Source of the DNA: W0P28-013 sp963658575
GTDB taxonomy: Bacteria > Bacteroidota > Bacteroidia > Bacteroidales > Paludibacteraceae
Length of the DNA stretch: 64,000 nucleotides
Direction of reading: 5' to 3'
Assembly (NCBI GenBank): GCA_963658575.1
Contig: CAVKQB010000002.1
Location: forward strand, 24,850-88,849
A model generated the notes under the pieces. The model saw only the letters and a list, made by a program, of their open reading frames with translations, searched no databases and was not told the DNA's origin. Both the position numbers and the translations under genes were made by a program. This document shows, in pieces, positions 27,466 to 35,415 of this stretch (position 1 is the first letter of the stretch; each line of letters starts with the position of its first letter).

Positions 27466-29874
27466 ATGAGATTTTTCGAAGATATGATTGCCAATGCCGA
27501 CGAACAGACGGTTCACAGCGAAGTGATACGCCTCGACGAAGAGGGCGACCCCAAGGCAGTGCATTGTCTTTCGGGCGACGAACTGCCCGTTCTTCCGCTG
27601 CGCAATATGGTGCTGTTTCCCATGTCGGTGCTGCCCGTTTCCATTGGGCGCAAATCGTCGCTGAAACTTGTGCAGCAGGTTTACGAAGAGAAGACCGAAC
27701 TCTTCACCGTGATGCAGCGCGACCACCATGTAGAAAATCCGCAGAAGCCCGATTTGTTCGAAATCGGCACTGTGGCGCGCGTGTTGCGCATCATCGAACT
27801 GCCCGACAACACCACGATGGTGTTGCTGCACGGCCGTCGGCGCGCACGCCTCGTCGATTTGGTGAAACGCACACCCTACCTCACCGCCACCATCGACCTG
27901 ATGCCCGAAACGGCACCCGAAACAGCCACCGGCGCACTTGGCCGCGACCTCGACGCCATAAAAGCGTTGTGCGAAAAAATCATCAAAAAATCGAACATTC
28001 CCAACGAACTGCTTTTTGCCATCGAACACAGCGAAACGCCCGAAACGCTCATCAATTTCGTGTGCAACAACCTGCAACTCGACATCTTCGACCAGCAGCA
28101 TCTGCTCGAGGTGGACGACCTGCGCCAGCGTGCCGCCGAACTGCTCGAAATACTGAAAAAAGAGTTCAAAAAAATCACGGTTTCCGCCTCCATTCAGTCG
28201 AAAGTAATGAAGGACATCGACCGCCAACAGCGCGAATACTTTCTGCAACAGCAGATGAAAACCATCAAAAACGAGCTGGGCGACGACACCACCGACAAAC
28301 TGATAGAAGCGTACAAAAAACGCGCGAAATCGAAAAAATGGGACAAAAAAACGGCCGAAACATTTGCCAAAGAGTTGAAAAAACTCGAAGTGATGCCGCA
28401 ACACGCGCCCGATTTCGCCGTGCAGCAAAACTATGTGGAGACGCTGCTCGAACTGCCGTGGAACGAATATACCGACGATAATTTCGACCTGAAAAAGGCG
28501 CAAAAGATACTCGACCGCGACCATTTCGGGTTGGAAAAAGTGAAGGAACGCATCGTCGAACATCTGGCCGTGCTGAAACTGCGCAACGACCTGAAATCGC
28601 CCATACTCTGCCTCTACGGCCCTCCGGGCGTGGGCAAAACATCGCTCGGCAAATCGATAGCCGAAAGCCTCGGCCGCAAATATGTGCGCGTGTCGCTCGG
28701 CGGCATGCACGACGAAGCCGAAATACGCGGACACCGCCGCACCTACATCGGTGCTATGCCCGGGCGCATCATTCAAAGCCTGAAAAAAGTCGGCTCGTCG
28801 AACCCCGTTTTTGTGCTCGACGAGATAGACAAACTCGCCGACGATGCACACGGCGACCCGTCGTCGGCACTGCTCGAAGTGCTCGATCCGGAGCAAAACG
28901 CGGCCTTCCACGACAACTTTTTGGACATCGACTACGACCTGTCGAAAGTGCTGTTCATCGCCACGGCCAACTCGCTCGCTTCGGTGCCGCGCCCGCTGCT
29001 CGACCGCATGGAGTTGATAGAAGTGAACGGCTACATTGCCGAAGAAAAGGTGGAAATCGCCGCCAAATACCTTGTGCCAAAGCAACTGAAAGAGCACGGC
29101 ATCGACCATCGGCAGGCGAAATTTGCCAAAAAGACACTGCGCTACATCGTCGATAACTACACCCGCGAATCGGGCGTGCGCGAACTCGACCGTGTCATCG
29201 CAAAAATCATGCGCAAAATCGCTTGCAAAATCGCCACCGAAACGCCCTACAACGCCGAAATTGCCATCGACGACCTGCAAAACTACCTCGGCGCGCCACG
29301 CTACACACACGAGTCCTACCAAGGCAACGGCGTTTGCGGCGTGGTTACGGGCTTGGCTTGGACGGCCGTGGGCGGCGAAATTCTGTTCATCGAAGTGAGT
29401 CTGAGCCCAAGCAAAACGCCCAAACTGACCCTGACGGGCAACCTCGGCGACGTGATGAAAGAGTCGGCCACGATTGCGCTCGAATATCTGAAAGCGCACG
29501 CCGCCGAACTCGGTGTCGATGGGCAACTGTTCGACCAATACAACGTGCATATCCATGTGCCCGAAGGCGCCATTCCCAAGGACGGACCGTCGGCTGGCAT
29601 CACCATGCTGACTGCGCTCACATCGGCATTCGCCAAACGCAAAGTGAAGAAAAATCTGGCCATGACGGGCGAAATCACCTTGCGCGGCAAACTGCTGCCC
29701 GTGGGCGGCATCAAAGAGAAAATTTTGGCCGCCAAACGCGCCGGCATCACCGACATTCTGATGTGCGCCGACAACAAAAAAGATGTGGACGAAATCAACG
29801 ACCGCTACCTGAAAGGGCTGCGCTTCCACTTCACCGACAGCATGGCAGAGGCTCTGAAAATGGCGTTGATTTAG
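27466..29874 (+). CDS. lon: ATP-dependent Lon protease (endopeptidase La)
   Basis: Cytosolic AAA+ protease for damaged and regulatory proteins, 802 residues, the usual bacterial length. N-terminal LON substrate domain at ~35-240 (LPVLPLRNMVLFPMSVLP). AAA+ module with Walker A GPPGVGKTS, Walker B FVLDEIDKL and arginine-finger region PRPLLDRME. C-terminal protease domain with the Ser-Lys dyad: Ser in PKDGPSAGITM and Lys in VGGIKEKILAAKR. A 792-codon open frame on the opposite strand is a shadow of codon bias. Confidence 0.98.
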   Translation: MRFFEDMIANADEQTVHSEVIRLDEEGDPKAVHCLSGDELPVLPLRNMVLFPMSVLPVSIGRKSSLKLVQQVYEEKTELFTVMQRDHHVENPQKPDLFEIGTVARVLRIIELPDNTTMVLLHGRRRARLVDLVKRTPYLTATIDLMPETAPETATGALGRDLDAIKALCEKIIKKSNIPNELLFAIEHSETPETLINFVCNNLQLDIFDQQHLLEVDDLRQRAAELLEILKKEFKKITVSASIQSKVMKDIDRQQREYFLQQQMKTIKNELGDDTTDKLIEAYKKRAKSKKWDKKTAETFAKELKKLEVMPQHAPDFAVQQNYVETLLELPWNEYTDDNFDLKKAQKILDRDHFGLEKVKERIVEHLAVLKLRNDLKSPILCLYGPPGVGKTSLGKSIAESLGRKYVRVSLGGMHDEAEIRGHRRTYIGAMPGRIIQSLKKVGSSNPVFVLDEIDKLADDAHGDPSSALLEVLDPEQNAAFHDNFLDIDYDLSKVLFIATANSLASVPRPLLDRMELIEVNGYIAEEKVEIAAKYLVPKQLKEHGIDHRQAKFAKKTLRYIVDNYTRESGVRELDRVIAKIMRKIACKIATETPYNAEIAIDDLQNYLGAPRYTHESYQGNGVCGVVTGLAWTAVGGEILFIEVSLSPSKTPKLTLTGNLGDVMKESATIALEYLKAHAAELGVDGQLFDQYNVHIHVPEGAIPKDGPSAGITMLTALTSAFAKRKVKKNLAMTGEITLRGKLLPVGGIKEKILAAKRAGITDILMCADNKKDVDEINDRYLKGLRFHFTDSMAEALKMALI

Positions 29875-29896
29875 TCGTTATCCGTTTTTCACGCTG

Positions 29897-29933
29897 AAAA
29901 AACAGTCGCACGGAATGTGGTTCCGTGCGACTG
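29897..29933 (-). terminator. Terminator hairpin between lon and the Na/Pi gene
   Basis: A perfect 13-bp stem (CAGTCGCACGGAA at 29903-29915 with its complement at 29921-29933, 5-nt loop). On the minus strand a T6 tract follows, so it terminates the convergent Na/Pi gene; on the plus strand it can also stop lon read-through. Confidence 0.85.
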
Positions 29934-29964
29934 GTCTATTTCAGCAATTGTCAGAAGCGACGCT

Positions 29965-31689
29965 TTACGGTCTGATTCGTGCGGCGGCTTGCGACACATT
30001 GATGATGAAATCGCCCATACGCTCGAGTTCGGCTATCAAATCCAAGAAAAAGACGCTCTCTTGGTACGACTCCTTCTGCTCGATGTCGCGAATGGTGGTG
30101 TCGCGCAGCGTGTCGCGGCGTGTGTTGATGCGCACTTCGCACGCCACGGCCGCCTCCAAATCGACACGTTCGCCCTCGGTGCGTTGCAGGTTGGCCACCA
30201 TCACACGGTACGCCTCGTCGACCAGTGCCGTCATCTCGTCGATGGCAGCCAACTCGCTGTCGCTGAAGTGTTTGCCATGCTCTCTGCTGCGTGTCAGCAG
30301 GCGGCTGATGGCTTCGCCCGAATCGCCAAGGCTCTCCAACTCGTCGATGATGCGATAGACCACGGTCATGCCTTCGCGCGTATGTTCGCTCACGCTGCCC
30401 TGCGGAATGGCGTTCAGGAACGAGGCAATCTCGTATTCAATGCGGTCGGAAATTTCCTCGTATTTCACCAGTTTCTGACGATATTTCTCGAATTCATCGG
30501 CAGTCGATGCGTGAATGGCGGCTTGGGCGTAGCCGAATCCTTTGTGCGAAATCTGTGCGAAATGCGCCACCTCTTTCCACGCTTGCACCACCGACAGTTC
30601 GGCCGTGTCCATCGCTCCAGCACTGATAAATTTCAGTTTGAAAATCTCCTCTTCGGCATCGGTTTTGCTCTTGATGATGGCCGTAACGATTTTGGCGATT
30701 TGCGGCACGAACCATATCAAAATGCAGGTGTTGAACGTGTTGAACAGCGTGTGCAACATCGACAAGCCGTAGAGCGCGGCTGTGGCTTCGTCCGACGTAG
30801 GATTGAGCGCGCCGCTCGGCAATTCCGCCGGATTGGGATAGCCCAACCACGTGATAGTCAGCCCGATAAAGTGGACGAACGGGCAGAACAGCGCCAACGC
30901 CCACACCACGCCAAACACATTGAACAGCGTGTGCGCCAAGGCGGCGCGTTTGGCATTGACATTGGCCATGGCGGCCGCTATGTTGGCAGTGATGGTGGTG
31001 CCAATGTTTTCGCCGAGCACCATGGCCGCCGCCATATCGAACGGCAACCAACCGAGACTCAGCATGATGAGCGTGAGAGCCATCGTGGCACTCGACGACT
31101 GCAAAATCAGTGTCAAGATGGTGCCAAAAGCCAAAAACAGCAGCACCGACCAGAAGCCGTAGCCCGTCCAACGGCCGATAAACGATAGCACTTCGGGCGT
31201 TTGTTCGAGGTCGGGCACCGAATTTTTCATCAGCGACAAGCCCAAGAACAACAGCGAAAAACCGATGATGAACTCGCTCACATTGCGGTAACGCTCGCGT
31301 TTCGACACGCTCATAACAAATCCGACGGCCATGAGCGGCACCGCCAACACCGATATATCCATTTTGAAGCCGAGCAACGAAATGAGCCACGCCGTAACGG
31401 TGGTGCCGATATTCGCGCCCATAATCACACCGATGGCCTGTTCGAGTGCCAGCAGACCAGCATTCACGAAACCGACCACCATCACCGTGGTCGCACTCGA
31501 CGACTGAATGATGGAGGTGATTGTCAAGCCCGTCGCCACGCTCTTCACGCGGTTCGAAGTCATCGCAGCCAAAATGTGGCGCAAACGCTCGCCAGCGGCC
31601 TTTTGCAAACCTGTGCTCATCAGGTTCATGCCGTACAAAAACATGCCCAGAGCACCAAACAACGTCAAAAGTTGCAATGTCAATTCCAT
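29965..31689 (-). CDS. Na/Pi cotransporter family protein with PhoU-like domain
   Basis: Inner-membrane sodium-phosphate symporter of the NptA/PNaS type, 574 residues. Two inverted repeats carry the signature QSSSATTVMVVGFVNAG (~60-80) and LQSSSATMALTLIML (~200-220). About eight membrane helices are followed by a long cytosolic PhoU-like helical domain (~340-574), including ELERMGDFIINVSQAAARI. Cofactor and direction are inferred from the family. Terminator at 29897-29933. Confidence 0.93.
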   Translation of the reverse strand: MELTLQLLTLFGALGMFLYGMNLMSTGLQKAAGERLRHILAAMTSNRVKSVATGLTITSIIQSSSATTVMVVGFVNAGLLALEQAIGVIMGANIGTTVTAWLISLLGFKMDISVLAVPLMAVGFVMSVSKRERYRNVSEFIIGFSLLFLGLSLMKNSVPDLEQTPEVLSFIGRWTGYGFWSVLLFLAFGTILTLILQSSSATMALTLIMLSLGWLPFDMAAAMVLGENIGTTITANIAAAMANVNAKRAALAHTLFNVFGVVWALALFCPFVHFIGLTITWLGYPNPAELPSGALNPTSDEATAALYGLSMLHTLFNTFNTCILIWFVPQIAKIVTAIIKSKTDAEEEIFKLKFISAGAMDTAELSVVQAWKEVAHFAQISHKGFGYAQAAIHASTADEFEKYRQKLVKYEEISDRIEYEIASFLNAIPQGSVSEHTREGMTVVYRIIDELESLGDSGEAISRLLTRSREHGKHFSDSELAAIDEMTALVDEAYRVMVANLQRTEGERVDLEAAVACEVRINTRRDTLRDTTIRDIEQKESYQESVFFLDLIAELERMGDFIINVSQAAARIRP

Positions 31690-31796
31690 AATTTTTTAGG
31701 TTGATTCGTTGAACTGTTGATTTTGTGATTGGCGGATTGGGTTATTTGGAACGTATTCCGATAGTAACCGACCTCCGCGCCTTCAAATTTTTCAGA

Positions 31797-32750
31797 CTAA
31801 ATTTGCTGCATATGCACCAGATAGACCGTGTAGGCCACATACGACAGCAGCATCAGCCAGCCGCCCCAGCGCGGTATGCGCCGCAGGAAGCCGAAGGGCA
31901 ACAGCACAGCCGCCGCCGCTATCATCACTATGTAATCGACAAGCGTGATGCCGCCGCCAGCCAACGGCGCAATCTGTGAACTGACACCCAAAATGAAAGT
32001 GATATTGAAAATGTTGCTCCCGACAATGTTGCCAAGCGCCAACTGCGTGTTCTTTTTGAACGCCGCCGCCAACGAAGCCGCCAGTTCAGGCACCGACGTG
32101 CCGCACGCTATCAACGTGATGGAGATGAACGCCTCGTCGACGCCCCACGCGCGGGCAATCGCCACGGCCGAATCGACAAAGAAGTGGCTGCCAGCAACCA
32201 ACGCCGCCAAACCACACACGATGCGCAGCACCGCCATGCCGACTTTGCCCTGCTCCTCCAACGCCATTTCGTCATCGGCAGCGCGCCCCTTGCGACGCTC
32301 ACGCCAAAACGACAAGTAGATGTACGCCACGAAAAACACCAGCAACACAGCACCATCGATGCGATTGATGCACACCGCACTGCCATCGAAAAAGTTGAAC
32401 GCCAGCAACAGCACCAACACCGAAACCAGCACGCACACCGGCAGTTCGAAACGCATATTCTCGCGCGTTACCGCCACAGGCCAACACGCCGCCGTCAGAC
32501 CCAAAATGGCCAACACGTTGAAAATGTTGGAACCAACCACATTGCCAATGGCGACATCTACATTGCCTTGCCACGCGCCGTATGCGCTCACAGTCAGTTC
32601 GGGCATCGATGTGCCAATGCCCACTATCACCGCGCCTATCACAAAATCGGAGATACGAAAACGGCGCGCTATCGTTACCGAACCTTCGACAAGGCTATTT
32701 GCGCCCCACACGATGGCTGCCAACGAAAACAGAAAAATTATGTATAGCAT
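31797..32750 (-). CDS. Calcium/sodium antiporter (CaxA/YrbG family)
   Basis: Inner-membrane cation exchanger, 317 residues, about ten helices. Both alpha-repeats are intact: GIGTSMPELTVSAYGAW with AIGNVVGSNIFN, and ACGTSVPELAASLAAAF with ALGNIVGSNIFN, each providing the conserved acidic residue for Ca/Na binding. It lies about 110 bp downstream of the small Cys-rich protein gene on the same strand. Confidence 0.93.
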   Translation of the reverse strand: MLYIIFLFSLAAIVWGANSLVEGSVTIARRFRISDFVIGAVIVGIGTSMPELTVSAYGAWQGNVDVAIGNVVGSNIFNVLAILGLTAACWPVAVTRENMRFELPVCVLVSVLVLLLAFNFFDGSAVCINRIDGAVLLVFFVAYIYLSFWRERRKGRAADDEMALEEQGKVGMAVLRIVCGLAALVAGSHFFVDSAVAIARAWGVDEAFISITLIACGTSVPELAASLAAAFKKNTQLALGNIVGSNIFNITFILGVSSQIAPLAGGGITLVDYIVMIAAAAVLLPFGFLRRIPRWGGWLMLLSYVAYTVYLVHMQQI

Positions 32751-32857
32751 TTTTTTTGAAAACTAATGATTTAGGGTAAAATGAGAATGGTGCGACCGAC
32801 GCACGTCCCACGAAAAGACAGCGTACGCCGCAAAAAAAATGAGTCGGAAAAGACACC

Positions 32858-33268
32858 CTAAATAATGAGTTTGCGCAAACGCATGAAAAACTGCGCATGG
32901 TGCTTGACATCGACGGGCAACAGCCCCAACGGCTGCTGATACACCGCAAGCACGCAGCAACTCCACATGCGCCCTGCCTTGAAACTGATGGCATTATGAT
33001 TGATGAAAAAACGGCGGCAACGACCGTCGATGGTCTTGCCCGTGCGCCACAGCGTGGGCGCGTTCGTCCCCGATGCCACCGCCGAACAGCCGAGCGCATC
33101 GCTGCAACCGCCCTGCGTATAACAATCGTCGCTATAGCACGAGACCGAAACTTGTGCCGCGGCAACGCTCTCCGCTGGCGTGGCCGAAGCAAGCCGATGG
33201 CCGCCAGCAGCCCCAAGCAAACCCAACAACGACAGCACAAACAGTGCGATGTAGGCACAACGTTTCAC
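32858..33268 (-). CDS. Small secreted cysteine-rich hypothetical protein
   Basis: 136 residues from a GTG start at 33268; not recognised. The N-terminus is a signal-peptide-like helix (KRCAYIALFVLSLLGLLGAA). The mature part has several Cys residues (SCYSDDCYTQGGCSDALGC and WSCCVLAV). The GTG sits 5 nt downstream of a complete promoter, so the transcript would be nearly leaderless if this start is right. The longer frame from 33355 runs across the promoter and is less likely. Real expression is uncertain. Confidence 0.45.
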   Translation of the reverse strand: MKRCAYIALFVLSLLGLLGAAGGHRLASATPAESVAAAQVSVSCYSDDCYTQGGCSDALGCSAVASGTNAPTLWRTGKTIDGRCRRFFINHNAISFKAGRMWSCCVLAVYQQPLGLLPVDVKHHAQFFMRLRKLII

Positions 33269-33273
33269 GGCAA

Positions 33274-33303
33274 CAAAAATACATTTTTTTTCGATATGCG
33301 CAA
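33274..33303 (-). promoter_or_regulatory. Promoter for the Cys-rich protein gene
   Basis: On the minus strand, TTG (33303-33301), 19-nt spacer, TATTTTTG (33281-33274). It is divergent from the ATPase 1 promoter about 40 bp away. Confidence 0.65.
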
Positions 33304-33321
33304 AAAAAAGTGCCATTTTTT

Positions 33322-33350
33322 TTGTCTTCCGCCAACATTCGCTATCTTTG
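33322..33350 (+). promoter_or_regulatory. Promoter of AAA ATPase 1
   Basis: TTG at 33322-33324, 18-nt spacer, TATCTTTG at 33343-33350. The last two bases of the -7 element are the first two of the 35-bp repeat, so the repeat covers the transcription start and the leader. Confidence 0.65.
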
Positions 33351-33383
33351 CACAAAATTAAAGTTCAACTTAAAATTTGCACA
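33349..33383. repeat. 35-bp direct repeat, left copy flanking ATPase 1
   Basis: Perfectly identical to 34557-34591. It is an imperfect palindrome centred on AAGTT-C-AACTT (13 of 17 arm positions pair). It ends 4 bp before the ATPase 1 start codon. Confidence 0.95.
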
Positions 33384-33387
33384 TCTT

Positions 33388-34551
33388 ATGCGAAATTACA
33401 TCTATCGGCAACTTTCGGCCGAGATACTTGAGTGCCAAAAATACTATCAGGTGATTGCCATTACCGGGCCTCGGCAGGTGGGAAAAACAACGCTCTGCCG
33501 CAACCTCTTTGCAGACTACACCTATTATAATTTGGAAGACATCAATCTGCGTACAGAGATAGCACGCGACCCAAAAAATTTCTTTTCGCAGAGCGGCAAA
33601 CGCGTGATAATCGACGAGATACAGAAATTGCCGTCCCTACTGTCGTACATTATGGTGTGCGTCGATAGCGACTCGGAATGGCGGTTTGTGCTGACGGGCA
33701 GTTGCAATATCTCGCTGATGAATAGCATTTCCCAGTCGCTTTGCGGGCGTACGGCCGTGCTGACACTGCTGCCGTTTTCGTTAGACGAAATTCCTGAATA
33801 TAAGGCAAATAACACCGACAAGATATTATTCAACGGCTTCTATCCTGCCCTCTTCGATAGGCATATCCCCGCGAACAAAGTATATGCAAACTACTACGCC
33901 ACTTATGTCGAGCGCGATGTGCGTCAATTACTGAAAATCAAAGACTTGTCTGCTTTTCAAACGTTCATTCGCCTTTGCGCGGGGCGCGTGGGGGCAGAGT
34001 GCAACCTATCCACGCTCTCGAACGAGGTGGGTGTGTCGTCTGTAACGCTCAAAGAGTGGCTCAGCATATTGGAGGCTTCGTACATTCTCTTTCGCCTGCA
34101 CCCCTACTACACCAACATCAGCAAACGCTTGGTGAAAACCCCGAAACTCTATTTCTACGATACGGGGCTGCTCTGCTATCTCTTGGGGCTGCAATCGGCC
34201 GAGCAACTGACTTTGCACCCCTTGCGCGGCGGCGTATTCGAGAATATGGTGGTATTGGAAATGCTCAAACAGCGTTTCAACAAAGGGCAGGACAATAACC
34301 TGTTTTTCTATCGTGAGAGCCGCGGCACAGAGATAGACATCGTGGCACAAGAGGGGAACAATCTGCGCCTCTACGAGGTGAAGTCTGCCAAAACCTCCAG
34401 CCTTGAGTTCTACAAAAACATACACGCCGTGGAACAACTTTTTGGCGAGCGCATCCTCTCGTCCTGCGTACTGTACGACGGCGACATTAACAACCCCGCC
34501 CTCCATAGTGGGCTGTGCAACTTCCGGCTACTCTCCGACAGACACGAATAG
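33388..34551 (+). CDS. AAA_14-DUF4143 ATP-binding protein 1
   Basis: 387 residues. The ATG at 33388 directly follows the 35-bp repeat; the open frame extends further back but crosses the promoter. Walker A GPRQVGKT at 27-34, Walker B VIIDE at 73-77, and the sensor-like FVLTGS. The C-terminal DUF4143 half contains a PD-(D/E)XK-like motif, GTEIDIV followed by LYEVKSAK near residue 335-355. Cellular role unknown; the family is widespread in accessory DNA. It is bracketed by perfect direct repeats, so the unit 33349-34591 looks like a cassette. Confidence 0.88.
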   Translation: MRNYIYRQLSAEILECQKYYQVIAITGPRQVGKTTLCRNLFADYTYYNLEDINLRTEIARDPKNFFSQSGKRVIIDEIQKLPSLLSYIMVCVDSDSEWRFVLTGSCNISLMNSISQSLCGRTAVLTLLPFSLDEIPEYKANNTDKILFNGFYPALFDRHIPANKVYANYYATYVERDVRQLLKIKDLSAFQTFIRLCAGRVGAECNLSTLSNEVGVSSVTLKEWLSILEASYILFRLHPYYTNISKRLVKTPKLYFYDTGLLCYLLGLQSAEQLTLHPLRGGVFENMVVLEMLKQRFNKGQDNNLFFYRESRGTEIDIVAQEGNNLRLYEVKSAKTSSLEFYKNIHAVEQLFGERILSSCVLYDGDINNPALHSGLCNFRLLSDRHE

Positions 34552-34556
34552 GCAAA

Positions 34557-34591
34557 TGCACAAAATTAAAGTTCAACTTAAAATTTGCACA
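34557..34591. repeat. 35-bp direct repeat, right copy flanking ATPase 1
   Basis: Exact copy of 33349-33383, starting 6 bp after the ATPase 1 stop codon. The identity ends abruptly on both sides. Confidence 0.95.
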
Positions 34592-35060
34592 CACCAAACG
34601 AACCGCGATTGAGAATTAGTAGCAAGATATGAGTAGCAAGTCGCAAGACAAAAGGTGAGAGGTTAGAGGTTAGAGGTTATAGGTGAGTGAGCAAAGAGCA
34701 AAGATAATTTGGGGCGCGAACAATTCTTAATTATTCATTCTTAATTCTCAATTAAAATCCAACCCCTACCCCTGCCATTCGGCAGGTACTCCCCCTATCT
34801 GCTACGCAGCAGGGGGAGAGAATGCACTCCCAAAACCTGTCCCTCTGCCGAGCGCAGCGAGGATAGGGGGACGAGGAGCAACAGCGACGGAGGGGGTTAA
34901 TACAATTAAGAATTAAGAATTAAGAATGAATAATGAATAATAATCCACAAATCCACAGACACTTTCCACTTTATAGACTTTATAAACTTTACAGACTTTT
35001 CACTTTATAAACTTTATAGACTTGATAAACTTTTCACTTTTTCACTTTCAAACTATTTTC
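34592..35060. repeat. Intergenic mosaic between ATPase 1 and the methyltransferase leader
   Basis: No gene. It contains GTAGCAAG and GGTTATAGG words, a 63-bp GC-rich hairpin module at 34760-34822 (recurs at 55552-55613 with minor differences), the 61-bp module at 34839-34899 (recurs at 799-859), and CTTTATA/ACTTTAC iterations. Confidence 0.7.
34839..34899. repeat. 61-bp GC-rich intergenic module, copy 2
   Basis: Copy of 799-859, here directly downstream of another module (34760-34822). Confidence 0.88.
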
Positions 35061-35061
35061 G

Positions 35062-35069
35062 TATCTTTG
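35062..35069 (+). promoter_or_regulatory. -7 element upstream of the structured methyltransferase leader
   Basis: TATCTTTG. No TTG at the right distance. Transcription from here would give a leader of about 340 nt before the methyltransferase ATG. Confidence 0.5.
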
Positions 35070-35119
35070 TAGGCGCAAAAGGTAAATACTAACCAACCAA
35101 AACATTTTTTTGACCATGT

Positions 35120-35415
35120 AAAACCGGCATCGTAAAGGCGATGCAACGACATATTTTTTAACAGCATTGGCTATTATTTCGCGTTACCGAAAACCGACCA
35201 AGTTTATAAGGAGATACAGCAGAAATAATAACAAAAGGCGTTCTGTACAAGGATGTCCTTTTTCTCTCGATATAGAACATGCTCACACTTCGGTGTGAGT
35301 TTCTTAGAGAGAAAAGGTCTCCTTGGTCGGTTGCCTTGGTACGCGATAAGAAACTCACATTTTTTGTGTCCTTATCGCACGAGATTGATAGCATTGCACA
35401 AAATCTATCAATCTT
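35120..35415 (+). ncRNA. Highly structured leader RNA with mutually exclusive pairings
   Basis: No convincing ORF. Perfect or near-perfect pairings seen: GCATCG 35127-35132 with 35139-35144. A long stem 35180-35202 with 35322-35345 (11-bp core AACCGACCAAG plus ACC/GGT and CGCG/CGCG). Inside it, 35257-35268 with 35307-35317, capped by CTCACAC-TTCG-GTGTGAG at 35282-35299. Then GCGATAAG 35343-35350 with 35371-35378, and AGATTGATAG 35382-35391 with 35405-35414, ending one base before the ATG. Two alternatives compete: 35294-35306 with 35347-35359 (13 bp perfect), and 35172-35180 with 35222-35230. This suggests a switchable regulatory leader, or an independent structured RNA. No known riboswitch class was recognised. 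Confidence 0.6.

Noticed and set aside
27451..29829. 792-codon open frame antisense to lon
   Set aside because: It mirrors the lon gene on the other strand, has no family-like motifs, and follows from GC-biased third positions. Similar long antisense frames over the endonuclease, lamin-tail and nadE genes were rejected for the same reason.
33388..34551. IS element with transposase
   Set aside because: Despite perfect flanking repeats the gene encodes an AAA_14-DUF4143 ATPase, not a transposase, and the repeats are direct rather than terminal inverted with short target duplications.
35120..35415. Retron msr-msd RNA
   Set aside because: The hairpin-rich layout is suggestive, but no reverse transcriptase gene is present in the neighbourhood.
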